From: an uncultured Parasutterella sp.
Lineage (GTDB): Bacteria; Pseudomonadota; Gammaproteobacteria; Burkholderiales; Burkholderiaceae_F
NCBI GenBank assembly: GCA_900766055.1
Contig: CAAFTZ010000014.1
Span: forward strand, 1-9,792
Reading direction: 5' to 3'
Length of the DNA: 9,792 bases
Shown here: in pieces, positions 1 to 6,477 of the stretch
Position numbering within the stretch: the first letter of the stretch is position 1
Layout of the letters: every line of letters starts with the position of its first letter
The notes under the pieces: model-generated
What the model was told of the DNA's origin: nothing
Databases searched by the model: none
The model's input: only the letters and a program-made list of their open reading frames with translations
Position numbers and translations under genes: made by a program

Positions 1-102
1 ACCGGAGGCATCCATGGAAGAAATCGAATCGGCGGAAACGGTTTAGCCGATGCCTTCACATTCGGAATGATTGCCGCAGAAAATCTTGTTTCTGAGTCTT
101 AA
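1..102 (+). CDS. C-terminal end of a flavocytochrome c/fumarate reductase-type flavoprotein (partial)
   Basis: Only the last 33 codons and the TAA stop lie in the window, in frame 1. The peptide begins TGGIHGRNRIGGNGLAD, the signature at the C-terminus of the FAD-binding domain of soluble fumarate reductases and relatives. The Arg of the NR(I/L)GGN motif binds a substrate carboxylate in the characterised fumarate reductases. It matches the C-terminus of the next gene (19 of the first 28 residues identical by eye), so the two are tandem paralogues. No terminator is visible between them, and 142 bases separate this stop from the next start. The substrate cannot be read from this fragment. Confidence 0.85.
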   Translation, partial: TGGIHGRNRIGGNGLADAFTFGMIAAENLVSES

Positions 103-244
103 CAAAATCGCCTACTCCTTAACCTTTCCTTTGTCAATAACCTAATGTTTATTTGGCGAGAAGCGCTGAATTCTTAGACTTCTTCTCAACGAGGCCAAGC
201 AAGAAAATCGCCTCAAACCTCAGATTTCACACTTGGAGAAGAAA

Positions 245-1723
245 ATGACAAAGCTTTCACGTCGAGTATTCCTTGGTTCCGCTCCTGCAGCTGCTGCCGC
301 TGCAGGTATTTTCGGAACATTCTTCAGCACCGCTGCAGAAGCTGCCATCAAATGGGACGAAACTTATAACGTCATCGTGATCGGTGCCGGCGGTGCCGGT
401 CTTTCCGCCGCTGTTTCCGCTAAGGAAGCCGGCGCCAAGAAAGTCGTTGTTCTTGAAAAAATGATGTTTGCCGGCGGCAACACAATTCGTGCCGGCGGCG
501 GATTTAACGCAGCCATCAAAGCCGACTACGAAAAAGCCGGCATTACCGACTCTCCCAAACTTCATGCTGAACAGACTCTGGCTGCCGGCGACGGACGCGG
601 CGACCCTGTCTTGGTTCACCAGCTCACAGAAAAAGCTCCTGAAAGCGTTCAGTGGCTCAAAGACCACGGCGTCAAATTCCAGGATCACATCTATCAGATC
701 TACGGCGGTCTTTACAAACGCGCTCGTAATCCGATCGGACCCAGAGGCGGCGCTTACATCAAGGCCCTTCTTGAAGTCTGCAAGAAAGAAGACATTCCCA
801 TTCTCTACAACACACGCGTTGTTGAAATCATCCGCGAACATCAGTTAAGTGGCCGCGTTCTCGGTGTCAAAGTTGAACAGAAAGGCGGAAAGACACTTTA
901 TCTGCGCGCTACAAATGCCGTTGTTGCAGCTGCCGGCGGTTTCGCTGCCAATGACAGACTGACTGCAATTTCCGATCCTCGCATGGGTCAGCTTGGAACC
1001 ACGAATCATCCCGGCGCCACCGGCGACGTCTTAACCGACCTGATCGACATCGGTGCCGGCACCCGCGGTCTTGACTACATCCAGTGCATTCCCGGCGGTG
1101 TTCCCGGAGAAAAGCATGCACCTAACCTCTTCACACACGTTGACCGTTTCCTCTTCGTAAACCTTGACGGCAAACGCTTCATTAAGGAAGATGCAAGACG
1201 CGACGTATTGCGCGACGCCATGCTGGACCAGCCGAAAGCCATTGCCTGGACAATCGTTGACGCTGACGGTTTTGAACAGCAGAAGAACTCTAAAGGTCCT
1301 GAAAACGAAGCCGCTCTGAAGGCAGGCACGCTCTACTACGCCGACTCTATTGAAGATCTGGCTAAGAAGATCGGTGTTCCTGCGAACAACCTGAAAGAAG
1401 CAGTCGACACGTACAACAAAGCTGTTGACACTAAGAAAGATCCGCTCGGTCGAGCCGAAGGCGTACTGGTCAACAAGATCATCAAGGCTCCGTTCTATGC
1501 CGGTCGCGTCACGATGAAACGTCACCACACCATGGGCGGCGTGATCATCAACAAAGACGCTCAGGTCATTGACCGCCGCGGCAACGTCATCCCCGGACTT
1601 TATGCTGCCGGTGAAGTCACAGGCGGAATCCACGGTACCAACCGTGTCGGCGGTAACGCTATGGCTGACATCTTTACATACGGTCGTATCGCCGGTGTGA
1701 ACGCTGCCAAGAATCCTGCTTAA
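245..1723 (+). CDS. Tat-exported flavocytochrome c/fumarate reductase-like FAD oxidoreductase
   Basis: The 492-residue protein is probably a periplasmic flavoprotein reductase that passes electrons to a small organic acceptor. Residues 1-34 are a twin-arginine signal (LSRRVFLGS, an alanine-rich segment, then an AEA cleavage site). The FAD dinucleotide motif GAGGAG is at 47-52. TNHPGATGD (253-261), HHTMGG (427-432) and GTNRVGGNAMAD (464-475) are the family flavin and substrate motifs. There is no CxxCH haem site and no FMN-binding domain, so electrons must come from a separate cytochrome or donor. By recalled ungapped alignment to Shewanella Fcc3, the catalytic acid Arg402 is kept (Arg319 here), but His365, Glu378 and Arg381 are Ile282, Leu295 and His298. 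Fumarate is therefore doubtful as the substrate. The ATG at 245 is chosen over TTG at 233 because GGAG sits 6 bases upstream of the ATG. Confidence 0.9.
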   Translation: MTKLSRRVFLGSAPAAAAAAGIFGTFFSTAAEAAIKWDETYNVIVIGAGGAGLSAAVSAKEAGAKKVVVLEKMMFAGGNTIRAGGGFNAAIKADYEKAGITDSPKLHAEQTLAAGDGRGDPVLVHQLTEKAPESVQWLKDHGVKFQDHIYQIYGGLYKRARNPIGPRGGAYIKALLEVCKKEDIPILYNTRVVEIIREHQLSGRVLGVKVEQKGGKTLYLRATNAVVAAAGGFAANDRLTAISDPRMGQLGTTNHPGATGDVLTDLIDIGAGTRGLDYIQCIPGGVPGEKHAPNLFTHVDRFLFVNLDGKRFIKEDARRDVLRDAMLDQPKAIAWTIVDADGFEQQKNSKGPENEAALKAGTLYYADSIEDLAKKIGVPANNLKEAVDTYNKAVDTKKDPLGRAEGVLVNKIIKAPFYAGRVTMKRHHTMGGVIINKDAQVIDRRGNVIPGLYAAGEVTGGIHGTNRVGGNAMADIFTYGRIAGVNAAKNPA

Positions 1724-1769
1724 TGCTTGACGCACTAGCCGCTAAAGGCGGTTAAGAGAGCTATCGCAT

Positions 1770-1810
1770 AAGAGCTTCCGATAGAAAACGTCGGAAGCTC
1801 TTTTAGTTTT
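1770..1810 (+). terminator. Intrinsic terminator of the flavin reductase gene
   Basis: A perfect 12-bp stem (AAGAGCTTCCGA at 1770-1781 with TCGGAAGCTCTT at 1791-1802) encloses a 9-base loop and is followed by TTAGTTTT. It starts 46 bases after the stop codon and should end the transcript of the upstream gene pair. Confidence 0.9.
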
Positions 1811-1905
1811 AAAAAACCATGAAGAGTCGCGATGCTGCAAATAATATTTGACTCTGGCGATAAAATGTCAGAGTTCAACTTGCCTAAGTTTTGATGCTTA
1901 CACTC
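1811..1905. other. AT-rich spacer before the antitoxin relic
   Basis: I see no gene here. A short imperfect inverted repeat (GACTCTG and CAGAGTT, about 1851-1877) is present, with no T-tract after it. No convincing promoter was found. Confidence 0.4.
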
Positions 1906-2186
1906 ATGGTCGCATATCAAGTTGGTTTGCCGGGCTGGAAGTTAGCCGCCTTTTTGAAACTTCCTTTGAAAGTCACCGTCAAGTTCATATTTGACAAGAA
2001 AGCTCAGGTTGACATCCTACTTGCGAAGATTTTTTACCACGATTAGGAGTTGCAACCGAAGCTGAAACAACCGAAAAGCTAAAAGAGCGTCTAGATGGTC
2101 TTTTTGAAGAAGCGATCATAGAAACTTTTGGAAGGCCGCTCTCGATTAAGGTTATTCAGGTACTTGGGTTGACATCGGACCTATGA
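1906..2186 (+). pseudogene. DUF1902-type (HicB-like) antitoxin relic, frameshifted
   Basis: Two reading frames together give one recognisable protein. From ATG 1906 the frame encodes VGLPGWKLAAFLKLPLKV and continues to a D-K-K-A-Q-V strand, the usual opening of small DUF1902 proteins. It then drifts into noise and stops at 2044-2046. A second frame picks up at about 2005-2015 with CEDFLPRLGVATEAETTEKL and an acidic helix, stopping at 2184-2186. That matches the second half of the same fold, where the usual pattern is ATSxDLPGLxxEAxTxxEL. A shift of one base around 1998-2012 joins them. No Shine-Dalgarno site precedes 1906. DUF1902 proteins are predicted HicB-like antitoxins, and no HicA-like toxin is recognisable next to this one. 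The family call comes from pattern memory only. Confidence 0.5.
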
Positions 2187-2481
2187 AAAGCGATAGAAAC
2201 TTGAACCAAACCAGCCGCTTCTCGATCTTGCCCTAACTGACAGAACAGTTCAAGTTTGTTGGATCAAGAAAATCTCGCTTGAGATAGCGTTAAATATCTT
2301 CCGCCAGTTATGCCAAGTTGTGAGAATTGAAACCGAAGATTTGAGGTGTCAAACTACTAGAATGACAAACAAGGTGCCGCATTACTCTTGCTCGTACATT
2401 AGACACCAACACCAAAAATTTTCATTACAACAAACAATTCAGAACACTAAGCGCTGGCAAAGCTGTTAAAAAACAAAGCCC
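2187..2481. other. Spacer with an unrecognised open stretch
   Basis: One plus-strand frame stays open for 90 codons from 2197 to the TAA at 2467-2469. It has no ATG near its beginning (a TAG precedes it directly) and no ribosome binding site. The predicted peptide (for example ISLEIALNIFRQLCQVV) resembles no family I know. It may be the remains of the partner of the DUF1902 relic, or chance. Confidence 0.3.
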
Positions 2482-2670
2482 ATGACAAAAGTATTTTTCA
2501 AACCCTCAGATGCAAAACCTTTCACCACTGAAGAACTTAAACGACTTAAAAATATCAGAGATGAAGATATCGATTACTCGGATATCCCGCCAACTACACC
2601 GGAAGATTGGAAAAAAGGAGTCCGGGGAAAATTTTACCGACCTATCAAGAAATCAGTATCGTCTAATTAG
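2482..2670 (+). CDS. Short BrnA-like antitoxin, C-terminally truncated, orphan
   Basis: This 62-residue ORF has the layout of the N-terminal half of BrnA-type antitoxins: an acidic start, then DEDIDYSDIPPTTPEDW, then GVRGKFYRPIKK. In full-length relatives this leads into a ribbon-helix-helix segment (roughly K-x-x-x-T-L-R-L-D-A-D-V-L-x-W-F). Here the protein stops at KKSVSSN. Just past the stop, other frames contain a weak L-D-I-T echo, so a small indel may have removed the DNA-binding end. No good Shine-Dalgarno site precedes ATG 2482, and no BrnT toxin is recognisable on either side. I read it as a decayed antitoxin. It may be untranslated. Confidence 0.45.
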   Translation: MTKVFFKPSDAKPFTTEELKRLKNIRDEDIDYSDIPPTTPEDWKKGVRGKFYRPIKKSVSSN

Positions 2671-2695
2671 CCTCGATATCACGTTCACAATTATC

Positions 2696-2756
2696 CTTTG
2701 ATAATTGAAGAAGAAAACTTATCAAAGCACAGGGGCAAAACGAAAAATGTTGCCCC
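2696..2756. repeat. Two adjacent inverted repeats between convergent gene ends
   Basis: CTTTGATAA (2696-2704) pairs perfectly with TTATCAAAG (2719-2727) across a 14-base loop. GGGGCAA (2732-2738) pairs with TTGCCCC (2750-2756) across an 11-base loop. They lie between the end of the plus-strand antitoxin fragment and the end of the minus-strand GNAT gene, where a bidirectional transcription stop would be expected. Neither has a clean T-tract, so the terminator role is a weak inference. Confidence 0.4.
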
Positions 2757-2793
2757 CATTCGACAATTCGTCAAACTAAAGAAGGCAATAGCT

Positions 2794-3273
2794 TTAGAAA
2801 CGGAATACCAATAAAGGCAAACCCTGCTTTGCGCTGACAAAACCATAATGTTTGTAGAACTCAGAAACCTTTTCCGATAAAGGGTGAACAGCGACAAATG
2901 GAGCTCCGCAAAGCGCTGCACTTTCTGCTGCAATTTCCAACGCGCTTTTGAGAAGCCTACAACCAACTTTCATCTTTTGATAACGCAGATCAACAGCGAG
3001 CCTTGTAATTAAAATCACGGGAATAGGCTTGGGCATGTTCCGGCGAACAGCTGCAGAAGTAATCTCGTGCGCGACGGAGCTTGAGCTTAAGCTGAAAAAA
3101 CCTGCCAATTCATTATTTTCGGAAAACACTAGATATGTTCTTGAAATGTTCTGAATTTCGTTTGTCCATGCTCTCTGCTTAAGCCAATCGTCAAGAGACT
3201 GTTCACCGCAATTAAAAAAATTCAGTTTATCCAGGTGGCTCTCTCTCAAATGCACGGGCTTGCAAAAACGCAT
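2794..3273 (-). CDS. GNAT-family toxin of a TacA/TacT-type toxin-antitoxin module
   Basis: The 159-residue protein is close to the usual TacT length (about 160). TacT/AtaT/KacT toxins acetylate aminoacyl-tRNA and block translation. FNCGEQSLDDWLK (20-32) is the family N-terminal signature. ITRLAVDLRYQ (89-99) is the acetyl-CoA-binding strand, and FYKHYGF (139-145) holds the catalytic tyrosine position (Tyr140). The odd point is the pyrophosphate loop: Q-G-x-G-x-G in relatives is Q99-K-M-K-V-G104 here, losing two glycines, so activity may be weakened. ATG 3273 is preferred over GTG 3285 because it overlaps the antitoxin stop by one base (TGATG), the usual coupled arrangement. It has a shared transcript with the antitoxin and no visible promoter of its own. 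Confidence 0.85.
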   Translation of the reverse strand: MRFCKPVHLRESHLDKLNFFNCGEQSLDDWLKQRAWTNEIQNISRTYLVFSENNELAGFFSLSSSSVAHEITSAAVRRNMPKPIPVILITRLAVDLRYQKMKVGCRLLKSALEIAAESAALCGAPFVAVHPLSEKVSEFYKHYGFVSAKQGLPLLVFRF

Positions 3274-3533
3274 CACAACTCCCACCCAGACACTTTCTCG
3301 AGTCTCTTTCTTCCCTCAATTTCCTGCAACGTCAAAGGACTACCGACCAAGTCAACTAAAGCTTGGTACTGTTCTTCCGGTAAAAGAATCGTTTTCTTGT
3401 CAATGAAATTGTCTTCAAAAACCGGCCTTAGAGCGGATCGAACGATCTGCGTTTTAGTGGTACCGAGCGTCTTTGACAAAGCGTCCAACCACGTCATCTC
3501 GTCGTCTGGAATTCGGATCGTTAATACTGCCAT
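3273..3533 (-). CDS. DUF1778/TacA-type ribbon-helix-helix antitoxin
   Basis: The 86-residue protein begins with a ribbon-helix-helix DNA-binding segment (LTIRIPDDEMTWLDALSKTL, residues 4-23, then a second helix to about 38). Its C-terminal part, TILLPEEQYQALVDLVGSPL (48-67), is the toxin-binding region in which relatives carry (F/L)xLxxExxxxFxxxLxxPP. Its stop overlaps the toxin ATG by one base. An AGGAGG Shine-Dalgarno site lies 4 bases before ATG 3533. A perfect palindrome (3544-3566) over the probable -10 element suggests the usual autorepression by the toxin-antitoxin complex. The length is normal for the family. Confidence 0.85.
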   Translation of the reverse strand: MAVLTIRIPDDEMTWLDALSKTLGTTKTQIVRSALRPVFEDNFIDKKTILLPEEQYQALVDLVGSPLTLQEIEGRKRLEKVSGWEL

Positions 3534-3543
3534 ACTTCCTCCT

Positions 3544-3566
3544 TTATACTAACATTGTTAGTATAA
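3544..3566 (-). promoter_or_regulatory. Palindromic operator of the toxin-antitoxin operon
   Basis: TTATACTAAC (3544-3553) and GTTAGTATAA (3557-3566) are perfect inverted arms around ATT. The palindrome sits 11 bases upstream of the antitoxin start. On the minus strand it contains TATACT (3565-3560), a good -10 hexamer, with a weak TTGTTT (3588-3583) 17 bases upstream as -35. A ribbon-helix-helix dimer bound here would cover the promoter. The palindrome is seen directly; the operator role is inferred from position. Confidence 0.75.
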
Positions 3567-3677
3567 GTTTAAATAAAAGACCAAACAAGCCAGAATCCAA
3601 CCTTTTGAGTTCGTATTTGGGCATACGCTCAAACACAGAACAGAAGAAAAATCTTCAGACGTCCACGAGACAAAATA

Positions 3678-5371
3678 TCAATGTCTTCTTCTAAACGTCT
3701 CTTCAAGAAGCTTATAAGCCGCCTCTTTCATTTGGCGAGAATGTTTGATATCCGACTGAATACTAAAAATCTTCGGAATATCATCTCCGATACTCAGGCA
3801 GACAATCTCAATACCGGCACGCTTCAAATCCTGTTCGATATCAGTCAGAAGTTCGGCATCGGAGCACAGACCGTCCGTGATCAAAAAGATAATTTTGCGG
3901 GACTCTCTTCGACTGATAAGCTGAGCGGCCGCAGAGTTGATCGATTGTCTGACCGTGTGTACCCAAATGGTCTTAAAGCACAAAAGCGATCCAAACAAGA
4001 CGCAACGGGTTCATCAAAACGCTTGACCTCTAACAGCGTCTGACGTTCAACGCCCGGAAAAGCATAAACTGAGCTTCGGCATCCGCTCACGGAATCTGCC
4101 ATTCCTGCGATTGCCTGAGCGCATAAGGATCCGGTTCTCATGTCCTCACGGGTCATCGATCCGCTTCGGTCTAAAAGAACGCACATCGCTACAGAAGGAC
4201 GGAGTACGGATTCTTCGCATCGAAACACTCTAGTGTCGCCGACATACAACCGGCTCAACCTCTTGGGCTCCAGTTCTCTGCCGCGTCTCGCGTAACGTGT
4301 AGGCTGGAAACTCAGTCCCTGCAAGAACCGATGAAACTGCTGGGAGCCGCCCCGAAACAGCTTGTCAGCTTCTGCTTTGAATTCCGGATCCACACGAGGA
4401 CTCAGTTCACTTCGAACCGTCGGCCAAACCGCGGCTTTGCCGGTCGGATTCTCGCCAGTGGCCCCTCGATAGTTTTTGTAGTCCTCTTCCATGGCGCGAT
4501 GGATATCCGCGTTCTTAAGATCATCACTCTCGAAAAGAGCGTCAAAGTCCTCCGACTTTTGCTTATCTTTCTTAGGAGTTTTGGATTTGCCTTTTCCTTC
4601 AGAAGGCGCCGATGCTCCTTTTGATGAAGAGCCGGCGCCTGGTTTCTCGGAACTGCTCTCGTTCTCTTCAGAAAACACCTTTTGAGAGATCGCCTGGCTG
4701 AACATTCGCGCAATCTCTCGAGCGCACTGGATAACCGCAGCTGTATTCTGACTTCTTACAGCTTCTTCGGCCTTTTGCATAATCCGATCAAAGAGCTCCT
4801 GACCGAATCTCTGCACAAACGCATTCTTTGCTTCTTCTGAATAATGCTTTGAACAGTCATATTCCAGCATCAGTGCGGTCATGCACCAATAGCACGTCAG
4901 ACAAAGAAGCGCTCCGGCCGAAGTATGTTCCCTGATATTCGGAAGCTGCCCTGCTCGGGACATCTTAGAAAAGTGTTCATTGCGCCAAAGATAACCGCCC
5001 GGATACTTTTTATATCCGATGGCATCAATGCGAACGTCTTCCAGAGCATTAACGAGCGAATGCAGTCCTCCGAGCGAAGCAACTTCATCAAAGTCACTGT
5101 ATAAAACGTGGTGAATCTCATGCGTCCCATGCGACAAGTAGGCATCCAGCGCATCCTGAGACTGAAGCAGCGGCTCTCCTAAATAAACGGTCTTGCCGTC
5201 TGTACACGGCGTTCCGGCGAAAACTACTTTGATTTCTTTACCCGCAGATAAAGAAGTCAAAATACCGTTTACCGCTTTTAATACAGCGGGTAACGCAATC
5301 GTTGTCTGAGACAAAGTGAAATTCCTAAAAATATTCCGGAACCGTGTCCCAAGGCTTTCGCCTTGAGACAC
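3678..5371 (-). pseudogene. CobT-like protein: HExxH zincin-like domain plus VWA domain, frameshifted
   Basis: The first frame runs from GTG 5371 to a stop at 3881 (496 codons). The family sequence leaves that frame after Gly470 (codon 3964-3962) and continues in the -1 frame from 3962 to the TGA at 3678. The repaired product is about 564 residues. The N-terminus has TDGKTVYLGEP (57-67), HEIHH (84-88, an HExxH zinc motif) and NALEDVRID (108-116), whose Glu could be the third ligand. Residues 235-275 are a charged, low-complexity linker. The VWA domain has the MIDAS motif DRSGS (401-405) before the shift; the later T and TDG metal residues lie after it. Relatives are VWA partners of CobS/MoxR-type ATPases. 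GTG 5371 lacks a Shine-Dalgarno site; TTG 5314, preceded by AGGA at 7 bases, is a fair alternative start. A real mutation or a sequencing error would look the same here. Confidence 0.8.
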
Positions 5372-5386
5372 TGAACAGGAAGTCGG

Positions 5387-6340
5387 TTAACCGAAAGGAA
5401 AAAGCGACCGGCCGCGGGCAATCATGCCTGCCGCTCCGGTAAGCACCTCTCGCCTTTCCTCAACTGAAGGAACGGATACGAGAGACTCTACCTCTTCCGT
5501 CGTGTTCTGCTCATAAGAAGCACCTGCTTGCGCAAATGCTTCCCGAGCTTTCTCCAGACACTGAACAAACAGCTTTTTGCTCCGGCACCAAACATGAGTT
5601 CGGCTGCCTTCCGCCAGTGCTTCTTCCAGTGCGACGGAAGCAAGAGCGAATCGAGTCTGAGAGCAGCTCCAGGAACGAACCCGTTCATAAAGCGTCCTGA
5701 CCCGACACACAATCGCTTCCGTGACGTTGGCTGATTCAAGCGCCGCACAGATGAGATCGGTCTCATCGGCAAAACGCTCAGCCAGCCCGTCAAGAAAAGC
5801 ATCCTTTGAGCTTCGCTTGCCCGTGCCATGCGCGGCCAGAACAAACGCATCAAACTCAAAGCTGATCCGACGCAGAACAAAATTCGTCGGAGGAAAAACG
5901 GCTTCTTTTGAACAACCCGGAGGAATGATGCCTTCGAGCCTCTGAGCAAGAATGTCTTCGTAGGCCGGCGCAAATACTTCGTCGCGCCGTCTGCAGAACT
6001 CTTTTCTCCACACACTCAGGGCTCGTTCCGCAACGGCAGCATCCTGCCGTCGCATCACGAAACCGTTGAGATAAGGTTCGCCCATCTCCTGACACAAAGC
6101 TTTGGCTCGCACTCTGAAGTCAAGAAAAGGTTTGAGCATCACGCCCGGAATAATCCTTCGGCGTTTCATAAACTCCGCGCCTTCCTCTATCGAGGTCTGC
6201 TCGGTTGTCGTCCCGCTCCAGACACTGATCTGAAAACAAATCAGCACCAGATCGGAATCTTCCGTTTTGCCTTCTTTCTTTTCGGTCGATAAACAACCGC
6301 TGTCTTGCCAAAAACCGCGGTTACCAAACAAATCAGCCAT
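5387..6340 (-). CDS. DUF3150-family protein, partner of the CobS/CobT-like pair
   Basis: The protein has 317 residues, no membrane segment and no known catalytic motif. The opening of the domain (SDLVLICFQISVWSG, 29-43) followed by a long basic, helical region (MKRRRIIPGVMLKPFLDFR and on) matches my memory of DUF3150: a xWSG motif after a hydrophobic strand, then helices with an aromatic-rich middle. The rest is mostly charged helix and may be coiled. DUF3150 genes usually stand between CobS-like ATPase and CobT-like VWA genes, as here. Start ATG 6340 has a strong AAGGAGG 4 bases upstream, and the VWA gene follows after 15 bases. A terminator-like hairpin stands directly before the Shine-Dalgarno site, so expression may be set separately from the ATPase. 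A perfect TCGGTTAACCGA palindrome covers the stop codon (5383-5394). Molecular function is unknown. Confidence 0.7.
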   Translation of the reverse strand: MADLFGNRGFWQDSGCLSTEKKEGKTEDSDLVLICFQISVWSGTTTEQTSIEEGAEFMKRRRIIPGVMLKPFLDFRVRAKALCQEMGEPYLNGFVMRRQDAAVAERALSVWRKEFCRRRDEVFAPAYEDILAQRLEGIIPPGCSKEAVFPPTNFVLRRISFEFDAFVLAAHGTGKRSSKDAFLDGLAERFADETDLICAALESANVTEAIVCRVRTLYERVRSWSCSQTRFALASVALEEALAEGSRTHVWCRSKKLFVQCLEKAREAFAQAGASYEQNTTEEVESLVSVPSVEERREVLTGAAGMIARGRSLFPFG

Positions 6341-6352
6341 AGGGCCTCCTTA

Positions 6353-6439
6353 ACAATAAAAAGAGGGCCCAAAGGCCCGTCATCCGAGGGCTTCAATGGC
6401 CCTCGAATAACGATGGGTTGAGATGACCGAAATCATCTC
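6353..6439 (-). promoter_or_regulatory. Three-hairpin, attenuator-like leader before the DUF3150 gene
   Basis: Read on the minus strand, three perfect hairpins follow one another: GAGATGA/TCATCTC (6439-6420), CGAGGGC/GCCCTCG (6405-6385) and GGGCC/GGCCC (6378-6365). The last is followed at once by TCTTTTTATT, as in an intrinsic terminator. The GAGGGCC of the second hairpin can also pair with GGCCCTC at the right arm of the terminator (7 bp), or its AGGGCC with GGCCCT just before the start codon (6 bp). The pairings exclude each other. The hairpins are seen directly; the switch is an inference. Confidence 0.55.
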
Positions 6440-6477
6440 GGTGTTAAAAGAACGATCAGTCGATTAGTTATCTGCGA

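Noticed and set aside
104..213. Direct repeat AAAATCGCCT at 104-113 and 204-213, exactly 100 bases apart
   Set aside because: Only ten bases, imperfect context and no adjoining mobile-element or regulatory feature; probably chance.
233..244. TTG 233 as start of the flavin reductase
   Set aside because: GGAG overlaps and follows it and is well spaced for ATG 245, and the Tat signal starts naturally at 245.
3955..3970. Programmed -1 ribosomal frameshift in the VWA gene
   Set aside because: The shift site reads A TTT GGG T, which is not a canonical slippery heptamer, and I saw no convincing downstream structure. A lost G is simpler.
3473..4043. Plus-strand frames opposite the toxin-antitoxin promoter and the VWA end
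   Set aside because: They are antisense to well-supported genes and show no protein family pattern.
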